Assembly (NCBI GenBank): GCA_028583685.1
Contig: JAMXIF010000051.1
Location: forward strand, 44,721,003 to 44,785,002
Length of the DNA: 64,000 nucleotides
From: Petaurus breviceps papuanus
Lineage: Eukaryota; Chordata; Mammalia; Diprotodontia; Petauridae
Reading direction: 5' to 3'
Made by a program: the position numbers and the translations under genes. The notes below the pieces were generated by a model, which saw only the letters and a program-made list of their open reading frames with translations, searched no databases and had not been told where the DNA came from. Positions 10,946 to 22,045 of the stretch are shown piece by piece; positions within the stretch are counted from its first letter, which is position 1, and each line of letters starts with the position of its first letter.

Positions 10946-11007
10946 CTTGTAAATGCTTTGAAAACTGTGCCTGTATTTGAAGTCCGAATAGTAGATTACA
11001 AATACAA
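10946..11007 (+). CDS. EOGT: EOGT coding exon 5 of 8 in window
   Basis: This 62-nt exon begins in phase 0 and ends with two bases of a split lysine codon. It encodes LVNALKTVPVFEVRIVDYKY plus part of the next residue. The acceptor is tttcttcctag and the donor gtaagt is consensus. The upstream intron is 4.4 kb and is filled with SINEs, an L1 3' piece and a pogo/Tigger-like MITE. The human equivalent reads TVSTFEVQIVDYKY, so the exon is well conserved. Confidence 0.95.
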
Positions 11008-11754
11008 GTAAGTATGGAGCTGTCCCTTATGCCTGTGCTGACTTTTACTTGAACCTAATTAATGGAAAATAAGGGGTTTTTAGTCTGATGTCTTCTGTAG
11101 ACAGGGAATCATTAATTTTTCAAGTGTTTATGGAAAGCAGATTTGCATTGGGATTTTAAATCCATTCTACCTGTGGTCTTAAAGAGCCTTAGTCTTTGTC
11201 ATATGGTGATGTTTACACCTCTCACACATGTGTCAGTGAATACCACTGACATGGGGTTCTGCTGTAGAGGCTAGAAATATGTGGGTATTGTTTGAATAAT
11301 GACAAAAACTGAATGTTTATCATGTACCTGGTATATGTGCCAGGTACGGGAGACTGAGAGAAATGGTTATTTCTCTCTTGTATTAATAACCAATTATTGA
11401 GTAAGGACCAAGGTTTTTCCCCTTTTCTACTTCCTTATTCAGAAATCAGTCACCGTAGGTTATTCAGGCAGCCTTTGAAGTGCAGGGCTGATAATGAGAG
11501 GGAAAACTCAGATCTATTCAAAAGATAAAGAAGTTTTAGTTTAGGTGAACTGATGGATTCTGGCCCATTGTGTTTTACTCAGACAGGTCTGGGAAAAAGT
11601 GAATTCTATCCATAAGTCTCTTTGACCAAGACCGAGTGATTAGGCATGTCCCCCAGACTCTCATTAGAATAAGCCCACCTCTCAACATAATATTAATTCT
11701 CTCATTACTTATTACCAATCAGAGTTGATTGCTACTCTCAGGAATACTTACTTT

Positions 11755-11919
11755 TCTTTTTTCTTTTTTTTGTTTTTGGAGGGCAATTGAAGTTAAGTGA
11801 TTTGCCCAAAGTCACACAGCTAATAAGTGTGTCAAGTGTCTGAGGCCGGATTTGAAGTCAGGTTCTCCTGATTCCAGGGCTGGTGCTCTATTCACTGTGC
11901 CATGGTGCCACTCCCAGGA
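11755..11919 (-). mobile_element. tRNA-derived SINE
   Basis: Reverse SINE beginning after a T tract, with ttaagtgatttgcccaaagt and tctcctgattccagggctgg. Its head ends in tgccatggtgccactccc and it is followed 9 bp later by a second SINE. Confidence 0.82.
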
Positions 11920-11927
11920 CCACTCAC

Positions 11928-12088
11928 TTTTTTTTTTTTTTTTAAAGCAATCGGGGTTAAGTAACTCGCTCAAAGTTACATGGCCAGTTATTTCTGGGTG
12001 TGGTGCTGAGTATCTGAGCCTGGATTTGATCCAGGTCATCCCGACACTGGAGCCAGTGCTCTTACTTGCTGAGCAACCTGGCCACCCC
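11928..12088 (-). mobile_element. tRNA-derived SINE, ggggcggc subfamily
   Basis: Reverse copy of the subfamily seen at 7292: T tract, aagcaatcggggttaagtaa, ggatttgatccaggtcatcc, and an end in ctggccacccc. Confidence 0.85.
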
Positions 12089-12489
12089 AAGACTAACTTT
12101 TCAAGGGCATAAAAGCATTGAATGGGTTCCATGAGGGGTCTTTGGCATTTGAAAGTGTCGCTAACCCCTTTTATTAATTCTATGCTAGTGTGATTAATAC
12201 AATGATTAATTACCAAGAAACTATGTATCTCAGACTTTTTATATGTCACAAAACACAAAGGTAAAGATGAAAAATAGGCCTGCTCTTCTTAAATTGCTTA
12301 CATTCAACTTGGGATAAATTCCATATAAATAAATACCATAAATACCATACCCTTTCTCAATGTGAATGAAACATTATACATCAAAGGAAAAATGTAAGGC
12401 AATATTCTAGTGATGCTCTGCTGAAACTTGGGAGTAGCTGGCTTGCTCTGGTCACTGGAATTGGGGTTCCTGCTCCATCACTCAGTCAA

Positions 12490-12605
12490 TCAACAGATTC
12501 ACTTATTAAATGCCTGCCATGGACTAGGCTTTGTGCCAAGTGCTGGGAGATACAGATACCAAGAATGAAGCAATCCTTATTTGTACAGAGTTTAATAGGG
12601 AGTCA
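12490..12605 (+). repeat. 5' piece of the unnamed long ancient repeat
   Basis: It starts with tcaacagattcacttattaa and continues ccaagtgctgggagatacag. The same start occurs at 1140, 18680, 34205, 38995, 50930 and 59090. Confidence 0.5.
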
Positions 12606-12805
12606 ACAAATGCTTATTTCCATATATATAGCATAAATAGGAGGGGAATAAATACAAATATATGTGAGAACCTGAGTATATGTGAGGACCTGAGCGAGTC
12701 ACTTGATGCCTTGGTGTGCTGGGCAATTTGCCAAGACTTTGGGGGTTCCTTTCCTGTAGGGGTTGGCCTACATGGCTGCTGGGGTTCCTTTCCATTCTTA
12801 AATTT

Positions 12806-12902
12806 AGTGATTTTTGTGACTGAATTGCAGAGTAGGTACCAAATTGCATTAGCAGAGGGAGTTTCCACATTAGGAGTTTCCCATACCAGTAAAACCATGG
12901 AT
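12806..12902 (+). mobile_element. 3' half of the long tRNA-derived SINE
   Basis: It shows gaattgcagagtaggtacca, then gagggagtttccacatta and cataccagtaaaaccatgg, matching the 3' half of the element at 3191. Confidence 0.55.
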
Positions 12903-13374
12903 TGCATCTAAACAAACTTGAAGGCAGCTAATCATGCATCCTCTCCCTTTCCCGAGGGTCTCTTTCCTAGGCTAAAGCAGGAAGACAGTTTAGGTGGTGG
13001 TTTTTATAGGTCCCATCTGAGGATGGTGGCCATGGAAATGGAAGCACTGTGACAAATTCAAGGGAGATTTTGATGGTGGAATTGGCAGTTCACTGAGTGT
13101 TGGAGATGAAGGAGAGGAAGAAATCAAGGAAGATAACTATGCCTTAATTCTGTGATTTGGGTTTATTGTGTCTTACTAGAATTAGAGGTATCTAAACTTG
13201 GGTTCTGAAAGAACAGCTATACTGTTCACACAGTTCTGAGTTGTAAGACATTTATTAAACACCTACCTGCTACAGCTGGAAGAGATAATAAAGTAAGTGT
13301 CATGGAGATAAAGGACTTGTTTCATTTGGGTCTTTGGGCCAGAGGCAGTGAACTTTAAGTGGCTAGATAACTGG

Positions 13375-13505
13375 CCTCAAAACCTGGAAAACCTGGGTTT
13401 AAATCTCTTCTCTTACTCATATTGGCTGGGAGGCCCTCTCAATGCATTGATGAGAACTTTCTTCATGTGGAAGTTGGTCCTGTATGCCAATGAATGACAG
13501 GTCCA
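13375..13505 (+). mobile_element. Long tRNA-derived SINE, degraded
   Basis: Part of a MIR-like core (aacctgggtttaaatctctt) joins a 3' half with gtatgccaatgaatgacagg. It ends 170 bp before the EOGT exon at 13673. Confidence 0.5.
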
Positions 13506-13672
13506 ACCCTTATTTCTTTCCTCCTTAGCAACTAGTAGGAGTCTAATCAATGCTTATTGAATGGAACCGTATAACCTGATAGCAGATGATACAAGCATTT
13601 CTCACATTCCAGCCCGAACTGAACTCTTCTTTCTTCCCTACATTTTTCTCACGGCATTTCTCCTGCGTTCAG

Positions 13673-13792
13673 GGAGATTGGGTTTTTGGAACAACTGAGG
13701 ATTACGCACAACACAGACGTATTTATCGGCATGCATGGAGCTGGCCTGACGCACTTGCTTTTTCTCCCAGACTGGGCTGTGATTTTTGAACT
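13673..13792 (+). CDS. EOGT: EOGT coding exon 6 of 8 in window, GMHGAGLTH core
   Basis: This 120-nt exon completes the split Lys codon, encodes [15 protein letters not shown] and then [20 protein letters not shown], and ends with two bases of a split Leu codon. The HGAGLTH segment is the most conserved signature of GT61 enzymes and lies in the nucleotide-sugar domain. The acceptor is ctgcgttcag and the donor is gtgagt. An overlapping open frame on the same strand, ending at 13789, is a shadow of this exon. Confidence 0.96.
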
Positions 13793-14105
13793 GTGAGTTG
13801 GCCTGTCCTTTGAGGACTACTTGGTTGGGTCCAGTTTTTGCTCCTTATGTTGAGCCTTGTTGAATAACATTGTTATCACAATGGGGATGTATCTCGTCAC
13901 TAATGAATGTCCTTTATTTTGACAAGTAGATGAACCCGATGCTCATTCATGGAAGAGTTCTTTTTCAAGGTCACTCAGTGAATCCATTGTGAGGAAGATG
14001 AAGAAGGCCTAGGGCTGTAAATAACAGAACACTGTTGTCTTGTGGTCTGGAGCATACCACCTGTCCATATTATTCTTATATTTTCTCCACTTGGTTTTAT
14101 AGAGA

Positions 14106-14290
14106 TGTCCTGATATAGTGGATAAACAGTTGAACTAGGAGTCAGAAAGACTTGCTTTCAGATCCCTCCCTCTGACACTTATTAGCTGGATGATCTTGGG
14201 AAAGTCATTTCTTCTCTTTGGGTCTCTGTTTTCTCATCTATAAAATGAGGGATTTGGATTCCATCCCACTTCTAGATCTGTGATCATATT
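14106..14290 (+). mobile_element. MIR/Mar1-like SINE
   Basis: It shows actaggagtcagaaagactt, gacacttattagctggatga and tgttttctcatctataaaat in order. Confidence 0.72.
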
Positions 14291-14447
14291 AGGGATTCAT
14301 TCTTGGAATAACTTTAGTCAATAGTAGTTGAATGGTAAGGGAAAACATACCATATATTCTCAGTGATCAGAAGTCAGTGCAAATTATTCTATATGTACTT
14401 TGAATCTTACACTTGAATCGGGTTAGCTATGTGGTTCTTATTGGGCC

Positions 14448-14630
14448 CCAGGATCATAGCTCTAGAGCTGGAAGGGCACCCAGAGACAGCTAGCTGTTTT
14501 ACAAATGAGGAAACTGAGGCCCAGGGAATGTATGTCTTGTCTAAGGTTACTCAGGTAGTGTCAGAGGTGACATTTGAACCTAGAGCTTTTGGCTTTAGAA
14601 CCACTGCTATTTCTACTGTAACCCATGTAA
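14448..14630 (-). mobile_element. MIR-related CORE SINE
   Basis: It shows agagctggaagggcaccc, aaatgaggaaactgaggccc and catttgaacctagagctttt in reverse order of the family. Confidence 0.62.
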
Positions 14631-14761
14631 TAACTGGACTTTCCAACCATTTGCAGTTATTGACATCTGGGTGAAATATCTAGATAATTCAAGCAGATTA
14701 TCTGGCTCTCAATTATCTGGTTCATTGCCTCTGCTCTTTATTTCTCTGTCTTGACTTGATA

Positions 14762-14985
14762 ATAATCATAATAATTGGTGTTGATAGAGTACTTTCAGGT
14801 TTACAAAGTACTTTTACAAACATGATCTCATTTGAATGTAAAACAACTCTGTGAAGCAGGTAGTAAAGGAATTAACCCCAGTTTGCAGATAAAGAAACTG
14901 AGGCTGAGAGAGGTTGACAGACCTGCCAGGGTCACAAAGCTAGTTAGTGTCAGAGGCAGGTCCAGTGTTCTCTCTACTACCTCTG
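14762..14985 (-). mobile_element. MIR, nearly full length
   Basis: It runs from aggtttacaaagtactttta through agataaagaaactgaggctg to a head at ctctactacctctgg. It ends 258 bp before the exon at 15243. Confidence 0.72.
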
Positions 14986-15242
14986 GCCCCATCTCTTAAT
15001 AGATATGGCACTAGTATTTATTTTTATCATCCTTACCTTAAAGACAGACCAAATAGTCCATTTCTGGTGACCTTTCAAAAGTGATTTCCCCTTTTCCTTA
15101 TTGTTTAGAGATGAAAATCTATTTGTGCTCCTTAAGTTGTCTTTTTCAAGGAAGCTTTTTATTTTCTTAGGAATTGTCTTCATGTTGCTGGATGATAAAG
15201 GCTTTCTGAGGACATTATTTGTGAAAATCTTTGTGTGTCTAG

Positions 15243-15345
15243 GTACAACTGTGAGGACGAACACTGTTATTTAGACCTAGCCAGACTCAGAGGGATTCAC
15301 TATGTCACCTGGAAGAAAAAGAGCAAAGTATTCCCTCAGGATAAG
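15243..15345 (+). CDS. EOGT: EOGT coding exon 7 of 8 in window
   Basis: This 103-nt exon finishes the split Leu codon and encodes [20 protein letters not shown], then [14 protein letters not shown], ending in phase 0. The two cysteines of NCEDEHC match human NCEDERC. The acceptor is gtgtctag and the donor is gtaaat. The change from human WRRQN to WKKKS is conservative and leaves the charge unchanged. Confidence 0.95.
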
Positions 15346-15429
15346 GTAAATCCTGCCCATTCTCATATTCTTGTTTTTAATTTGACTAAAATGTTAGGCT
15401 CTGCCCTATAATAAAGGAAAGGGGAAGGG

Positions 15430-15682
15430 AATAAAAATTTATTAAAGACATACTATGTGCTAGGTACCATGCTAAGCATTTACCAAACACCATCTCATTT
15501 GATCTTTACAACAACTCTGGGGCTAGATCTGTTCCCATTTTACAATGGAGGAAAGAGGCAGACAGAAATCAAATGACTTGCCCAGAGTCACACAGCTGTT
15601 AAGTGTCTGAGGCCAGATTTGAACTCAGTTTTTCCTGACTTCAGACCCAGTACTTTATTCACTGAACCATCTAGTGCCTCAA
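15430..15682 (-). mobile_element. MIR/SINE copy with well-kept head
   Basis: A diverged 3' end (ctaggtaccatgctaagcat) leads into a good core (atgacttgcccagagtcaca) and the head ccagtactttattcactgaa. Confidence 0.72.
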
Positions 15683-15959
15683 TAATAACGATATTTCAAT
15701 AGTTCCTCTTTCTCTCCTGCGGAGAGTTTTACAAAGGGTTCCTTCCCCTCATCAAAATCCTTTGAGGTGGAGAGTAGAAGTCATGCTCACACATGAAAGG
15801 CTTTGTATACTTTTATACTATATGTTTTAATTAAGTAAATTTAATGAATTAAATACTCAGCTAATTTAGCCCAAATAAATTTTTCTCCTCTAATTGGTAA
15901 GTTATTTTGTCTTAAAGGCAGAAGAGCTAAAACAAGGAAGTCTTGCTAGTTTCCTCGTT

Positions 15960-16130
15960 CAGTAGAAAGGTAAACTCTTTGAGGTCAGGTCAGATGAAAC
16001 ACTTTGCATTTGTTTATCTTTGCACTGGTATCCTCATTGTATTCCCATTGAAGAGAATGTCAATTTCTTGAGGATGGAGACTATTTTAGGTAATACTTTT
16101 TATTTATTTTCCTGTATGTAGGCTTTTTTT
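15960..16130 (+). mobile_element. L2 3' ends, two degraded copies
   Basis: Two successive phrases of L2 3' type, ggtaaactctttgaggtcag and gtcaatttcttgaggatgg, each lead into a T-rich stretch. Confidence 0.4.
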
Positions 16131-16469
16131 CCCCCAGTCCCTTGTTCAATACTTCTCACCCCAAAGCAGGCTCCTTCAGGTTAGGGAAAGTTTTGTTTTT
16201 GTGTATCTGGATAGATAGGAGTGTGGTACTAACACCCCAACTTTTTTCCTCCACGCTTTCTCTTTTCCTGGGCTGGCTTACTCACCCCAATCTGTACCTA
16301 CTCTGGTAGGTTGGAATGGTTTTCTAGAATGGGGTAGCCACACATGGTCTCAGAATCCTAAGCATTGCCCTATTGTGGGAGAAATACATATGTTAACACT
16401 TAAAATTTTATTTTCTGAGCCCCCACTGGTGTGCTTCGCATTTATTAAATTCATCACAATGACATCATT

Positions 16470-16640
16470 AACTTTAAAAAAATTATTGACTTTTTTTTAC
16501 ATATCCTAAATTTCCCTCTTTAGCTTGTCTCCTTCCTCCCAGAGAGCCATTTCATATGACAAGAAATTACACCATTAAAAATTAAACATGAAATATTACT
16601 AAGTAAGAAAGCAAAAGCGAACATAACTGTAAGTAACATT
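16470..16640 (-). mobile_element. L1 3' terminus, fragment
   Basis: A T-rich start leads to cctcccagagagccatttca and gacaagaaattacacc, the layout of marsupial L1 3' UTR ends in reverse. Confidence 0.4.
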
Positions 16641-17760
16641 TATTCAATAGAAGGCAAAAGTAGGAATAAACAAAATGTAACAATCTGCTTGTAAAGCTGG
16701 GCAACCACTCTTTCACAGTGTCCAAGAGGAAGAGGAATATAGGAACTGAGGCACATGAGTAGGGAATCCCATGTTTTCCTAGGAAAACTCAAGACTCTAG
16801 ACTGCAGGTCTTGATAGCTTTGATCTCATTAGGGGATAGACTGTATCGACCACAGTTACTGGGTGGGACTGTTCCTCTTCTGAGCCTCTCCACTCTCTTC
16901 TTGGATGAAACCCCTTCTCTGCTCCTATTATGTTTTTAAAGCAGTATTCAGCCCTTTTAACCAGTTAGCAGCCTTACAAGCTTGGGGTACTATGACACTT
17001 TTTAATCGAAAAATAGTTACCTTTAAACCTGAAATCTGCAATGCTAGTTAGGATTTGGTCTCTCTAGGGTCTGGGGAATTCCCACCCCTGAACAATAGAG
17101 GGCCTTAAAAGGTAACATAGGCAAGCCTTTCAGGGGTTTTCTCTCTTTCAAGCTATAGATGGAAGATGGAGGGGGCCAGTTCTTAACTCACAAGGAAGGA
17201 TTATGCTTTTATCCAGTCAGCTCTTTCAACCAGCAGAGTTATCCTCCAGTCACATTAGGTCCCTGCATCCACCACAAAGCCTCTCTCTACCCTGCTTAGC
17301 TGCTGTCAGACTCTTGGCTCATTGGCTTCTCATCACGGTCTTCTGTGTTCTGTAGCCTGAAGTCTCAACTTCTCTCATCATCTTCTCTGATTTTCCCATC
17401 TTCTATGGTTGTTGACTCCTGATTCAGCTTCTGATTTCCAGGCTTCTAATGACTCAAATCAGGGATCTCTTCATGAATAGGCAGTGACCCAACTCTAACT
17501 TAGCTTGAGAAATTAAAATTCCACATTTCTGTCAGAGATGACGCATAGTTTTTATGTAATGGTCCCATAGTCCCAGAACAAATCTTTGATCCAGAGTTTT
17601 AAACATCGTAGTCCCAAAAAGTCAGATTCAAAACAGCTGCTGGGAAACTGAGGCACTGAAGCCATCTTTATAATCAGTCAGGTCCTACTTTCACCTGGTT
17701 TTCTCAGGACTCTGTATCTCCCCTCAGCAAAACCCCTGCCCCTCCCCCACCTCTCTCCTG
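16640..17760. other. Unassigned long stretch, possibly one old repeat
   Basis: No MIR, SINE or L1 landmark is seen for 1.1 kb inside an intron otherwise packed with them. The left edge has ttattcaatagaaggcaaaa and the middle is rich in short ctct/cttc words. An old LTR-type element is possible, but I see neither clear ends nor flanking duplications. No splice-bounded exon is visible. Confidence 0.3.
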
Positions 17761-18670
17761 CAGGGTTGCTTCCATCTGTGGTTATTTCAGCACAATCTAT
17801 ATTTCTCCCCAGCTGTGTTTCTTTTTGTTTCACACAAAATATCCTTTTTCCCCCCTGCCCCTTTCAGCCGATAAATCGTCCACCTCAGAATGGGGCAGTG
17901 CCTTGCAATTGGACTTTGTACCCCTCGCACCATAACAGGAGCTTGATAAATGTTTTTTTTGAATTATATAATTATAATAATCAAGCCTGGCCCAGAATAA
18001 GAGATATAAGAATTCACCTCCCTTCCTTTGCATAAGTAGAGGACTATGGGTATATAGAACATTGCATAAACTGGAAGACTTAGTTGGTATTTTGGTTAGT
18101 TTTTCTGAATTTCTTCCTCTGTCTCCTTCTTTCTTTTTAACATCCACCTTAATATATAATGTGAACTATGCTTTATGTGGCAAAAAATAGAATGTTAGCC
18201 AGATAGTAGCAATATTTTAGTTAGATTTTTCCTTCAAAAGGAAACAAAGCAGCTTGTAAAGTGGCGATTATTCTAAGTGACTTGGGCTCTTTTGTATCTT
18301 CCTCTCTGGGGAAGAAATATTGGGAAATGAAAATGATGTAAAAAATGAAAATAATGTAATGTAAAAACAGATATCAATATTTAAAAAAAAACTGACAGAC
18401 TGAGTACTGGGACTGGACATGTATTTTCACCCATACAGGGAACTTCTTGGTGAGGAAACTTATTAGACAAATGTGGGCTGACATGTTCTCTGTAAATGGC
18501 TTATGGGGCTACCTCAAGCCCTGAGATTTGCCCAGTTACAGAGCCAGTAGGTGTCAGAGGCAGGAGCTGACCACAGTTCTTGGCTTTGAGGTCAACCAGC
18601 TCACTAGCCACTGTACCATGCTGGAGGAATTGAGTTTCATAAGCCCCTTTCCCCTCAAAACATCCAGTCA
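17760..18670. other. EOGT intron, little recognised
   Basis: A degraded L2 3' end may lie at 17865-17960 (cagtgccttgcaattgg, then gagcttgataaatg). Otherwise it is AT-rich single-copy looking sequence without an exon. Confidence 0.4.
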
Positions 18671-18674
18671 ATTT

Positions 18675-18800
18675 TATTAAATTTTTCAAGGCTACATTGA
18701 GCCAGGGCTAAGTTCCAGGCATTGGGCTAAGTCTGGGAAGATAAAGATAGCAATTAAACAGTCTCCACTCTCAAGGATATCACATTCAACTTAGGGGAAG
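18675..18800 (+). repeat. 5' piece of the unnamed long ancient repeat
   Basis: It shows gttccaggcattgggctaag, then cagtctccactctcaaggat and cattcaacttaggggaag. Confidence 0.45.
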
Positions 18801-18836
18801 TCAATGAGAAAGGAAGTTAAAGACTGAGCTTATGAT

Positions 18837-18932
18837 TTCATTGGTTCAGGGAACTCCCAGATGAGGCACTTTTCTTTACTAGTGCAGGTCAGTACCTTCT
18901 CAGAGCAGTGATACTGCCACTAATCCATACAG
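18837..18932 (-). mobile_element. 3' half of the long tRNA-derived SINE
   Basis: Reverse orientation: tgatttcattggttcaggga, actcccagatgaggcac and gtgcaggtcagtaccttctc. Confidence 0.5.
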
Positions 18933-19349
18933 AAGGAACCCTGGGACCACATATTCATTGAATTTTAAGATGTTATATTATCAGTGTTTTATTTTATCTT
19001 CATCTTGTTAAATATTTCCGGATTACATTTTAATCTGATTCAAGCTGCACTCCCTCTGAGATCTGGCAGTATGTTTGATACCTGTCCAAGAGAATTGCCT
19101 AGAACAGAGGTGCTGGAACAAGATTAAAATGTAATTGGGAAATGTTTAACAAAATAAGTAAAACGATAATACATCATAGGTAATGTTAATTTGTGGTTTT
19201 CTAAGTCAGTAGTGGGCTGCAGGGATCATTTCTATTTGAGTTTGCTGAAAACACTGAAAAGTGATGTGCTCAGGGTCATACATGTGTTAGAGATGGTACA
19301 TGGCTCTAAGGCTTGTTCTCTATTCATGATGCCAAGCTTCCTCTTGAAC

Positions 19350-19441
19350 AAACACACACACACATACATATGTATATACATTTTACACATACATGTATAT
19401 ACACATACATACATACATACACACATATACAGTCATATATA
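19350..19441. repeat. CA/CATA microsatellite
   Basis: Interrupted acacac and acatacat units lie about 200 bp before the acceptor of the terminal EOGT exon. Confidence 0.88.
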
Positions 19442-19641
19442 TGTGAATTAAGTCAACGAATATTCATTGGGTTGAATTTACCTCCATGCCAATAAGCTAC
19501 CCAGAACTAATAGCTTAGAAAGAGCCATAAATTATAGTTACCAGCAAATTAAAATCGCCAGTGACATAATTGTAGTTTCCTACATAGGAAGCAAAGACCT
19601 AAGGAACATTGTTTGTTCACAAATGTTTTCTGTTTCTGCAG

Positions 19642-19788
19642 GGTCACCATCCAACTCTAGGGGAGCACCCCAAATTTACAAACTATTCTTTCGATGTAGA
19701 AGAATTTATGTCCATTGTGCTTCTGGCTGCAGATCATGTATCTCAACACCCAAAGTGGCCATTTAAGAAAAAACATGATGAACTGTGA
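19642..19788 (+). CDS. EOGT: EOGT terminal coding exon, HDEL ER-retrieval tail
   Basis: The last coding exon encodes 48 residues from [20 protein letters not shown] to [10 protein letters not shown], followed by TGA at 19786-19788. The final HDEL is a KDEL-type retrieval signal that returns the soluble enzyme from the Golgi to the ER lumen. This explains why EOGT acts on folded EGF repeats inside the ER. An NYS sequon (human Asn493 by counting) is present. The acceptor is gtttctgcag, after a 4.3-kb intron. With this exon the visible part of the protein is 250 residues, exactly the human length for this portion, with no gaps. Confidence 0.96.
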   Translation, partial: GHHPTLGEHPKFTNYSFDVEEFMSIVLLAADHVSQHPKWPFKKKHDEL

Positions 19789-20224
19789 AAAAGAAATGTC
19801 AATTTCTTTTTTCCCATCAATTTCATTGCAGTGGAATGGAAACCCACAGGATCTAAATACTAGAGCACACAAGCTCACAATTTTTTTTAAACCAAAAAAG
19901 TGCCATATTTTATACCAAAATGCACATCTAGAATGTTAAAATATTTGGACTATGGTCTTTCTTGACCGTTCCTTCTGATTTCTATGTTGTTGCTATTTAT
20001 CAAGACCATTTAAGACTTTTGCACTGGTTCTTCCATTTTGTAAATGTTTTCAGGCTTCATAAGAATGGTCAGTTTTTTTTGGTGAGTGATAATGGATGTG
20101 TTACTGAGCATTCTGGTCTCAGAATCTGCAAAGGATTTTTTTTTTAATTGTTATTATTTTCAGTTTTATGATAGTGATTGTAATTTGATCATCACTTCAG
20201 CTTATTTCTGACATATTTGGATTT

Positions 20225-20545
20225 ATAGGACCATAGATCTAGAGCCCAAAGGAATCTTAATGGTTCTAGGGTTAGAGGAGCATAAATTCTGGGCTTGGAG
20301 TCTAACTCATGAGAGCTTGGACACTTAGAAGGAAACTCATGAGAGAGGGAAAACTGGAGTCTGACTTTCATCTAACAAAGAGAATTGATTCATGAGAGAA
20401 TCAAACTCATTTTACAAAAGAGGAAATCAAGACCCAGTAAGCTTAATCGAATTGCTCAGGGTTAATAGTTAAGACAGGCCTGGGGCAGAATTTGAATCCA
20501 GATCTTAATGAATCCAAGTCCCAAACTCTATCCATCACACCTTTA
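20225..20545 (-). mobile_element. MIR-related SINE in the EOGT 3' UTR, split by foreign sequence
   Basis: The outer parts (accatagatctagagcccaa at left; cattttacaaaagaggaaat and gaatttgaatccagatctta at right) belong to one element. About 145 bp between 20262 and 20406 do not belong to it and hold three tcatgagag words. Confidence 0.55.
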
Positions 20546-21149
20546 ACAAAGAATGTGCTCCTTTCCCCTATGAACTAAACCTAATATGATATGGGACATG
20601 GAAAAAAAGAGTTTCAAGTATAAACAGTCAATAATTCCTTCAATCTTAGTCTGATTTTTCAATCACCCAGTGGTGTCAAGTATCCTGAAATGATAAGATT
20701 TATATAACTAATAGGAGTCAAGTTTTAATGTGAATTATTTATTGTATGGCAAAGTATTTAATTTTTCTTGGTTAAGTAGAAGTATTTTGGTTAACTTTCC
20801 CTTTATTGAGGGAAAACAAGACCCCCTCATTTGTAAAGTGCCTCTTTTTAAAGAAAGCTTAGATTCTGTCATTGGGATAGATAAACCCCTACTTTCCTGG
20901 GTCACTAACTCAATAGAATATCCAAGTTTTTTAGGTCTTCATATGTTTTCTATACTCAACCTGATTGTCAATGTAAAGAGTATTTTTTTTTTCTGAATTA
21001 AAAAAGGAAGGATCTAGTTAATCAGAAGGATACCATTATGAAAACAGGGAAGATCTTATGAAACTCTATCTATACATGGAAAAAGTATTAGGATCAACTC
21101 TACTATTTATGCCCTTCTAAGATGCTTCTTTTCTGTTGTTAAAATTCAT

Positions 21150-21299
21150 GGGGCGGCTAAGTGGCTCAGCAAGTAAGAGCATAGGCCCCAGTGTTGGGAT
21201 GACCCGGGGATCGAATCTGGGCTGAGATACTTAGCACCCACCCAGAAACACCTGGCCGTGTAACCTTGAGCAAGTTACTTAACCCTGATTGCTTAAAAA
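21150..21299 (+). mobile_element. SINE of the ggggcggc subfamily inside the EOGT 3' UTR
   Basis: It runs from ggggcggctaagtggctcag to an A tract, flanked by aaaattcat at 21141-21149 and 21300-21308. It would be transcribed in sense with the EOGT mRNA if the UTR extends to 22 kb. Confidence 0.87.
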
Positions 21300-22039
21300 A
21301 AAATTCATTCTGCTGTAAAATGTGAAGTTTACAATTGTCTAAACACTTGCAGAGTTTAATTTTTGAGGTTATTGACTACCTTTTGTTAAATGATTGTAAG
21401 TGACTTCCTAGAGGTTAGGCCTATTTATTATAATGCCTGTGAAAATCCAGATGAATGACGGTAGCACTGACTGATACACAGGTTGCTTAGGGCTCTAGAA
21501 AAATCCTTTTCTCAGAAACTCAGCTGATTGCAATGGATTTGCTAATATGGGTTGTTGCCGATTTTCTATGTGCAGAATATCGAGTAATTATTCAGGAAAA
21601 CATGCTTCACTCAAAGGGTAAATGGAAAAACAAAGTTGCACTTTGGGGCAGGATAAAAAATTTTAAATGCAGTATTTCTGTATTTGTGTTATTACCTCAT
21701 TTTATAGAAGTGTCTAGGACAATGTTGTTTTGTAAAATAGCATGAATTTCAGAACACTTAGCTTTTTTTAGAGGAAAGCTATATTTATTATACTTTGCAC
21801 ATATTTTAGAGAGAGTGGTAAATTTTGTAGAAACAGGAGAATGCATCTGATAATTATGTGGTTAACTTATCAGGCTTCAAAAAAATAGCAACATAAGGAG
21901 CCATCCTAGCATTTGGAAACTTTTAAAATTAAGAAATACAAAGCTTGCTACTTTTTATCAATACACATTTTTAAGATTAACCTGTAAAAAGCCTGTGATG
22001 TTTTTTGCCTTTTTGGGGGGGGGAGGGGCATGCTTTTGA

Positions 22040-22045
22040 AATAAA
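22040..22045 (+). terminator. EOGT: Candidate EOGT polyadenylation signal AATAAA
   Basis: This is the first canonical AATAAA I see after the stop codon, within gaaataaacattttttt. T-rich and GT-containing sequence follows within 50 bp, as expected for a cleavage-stimulation element. It lies 2.25 kb after the stop. A further AATAAA at 23607 lies beyond two repeat insertions and seems less likely. Confidence 0.5.

Noticed and set aside
13586-13789. 67-codon plus-strand frame
   Set aside because: It overlaps the EOGT exon 13673-13792 in another frame; the EOGT frame has the conserved protein.
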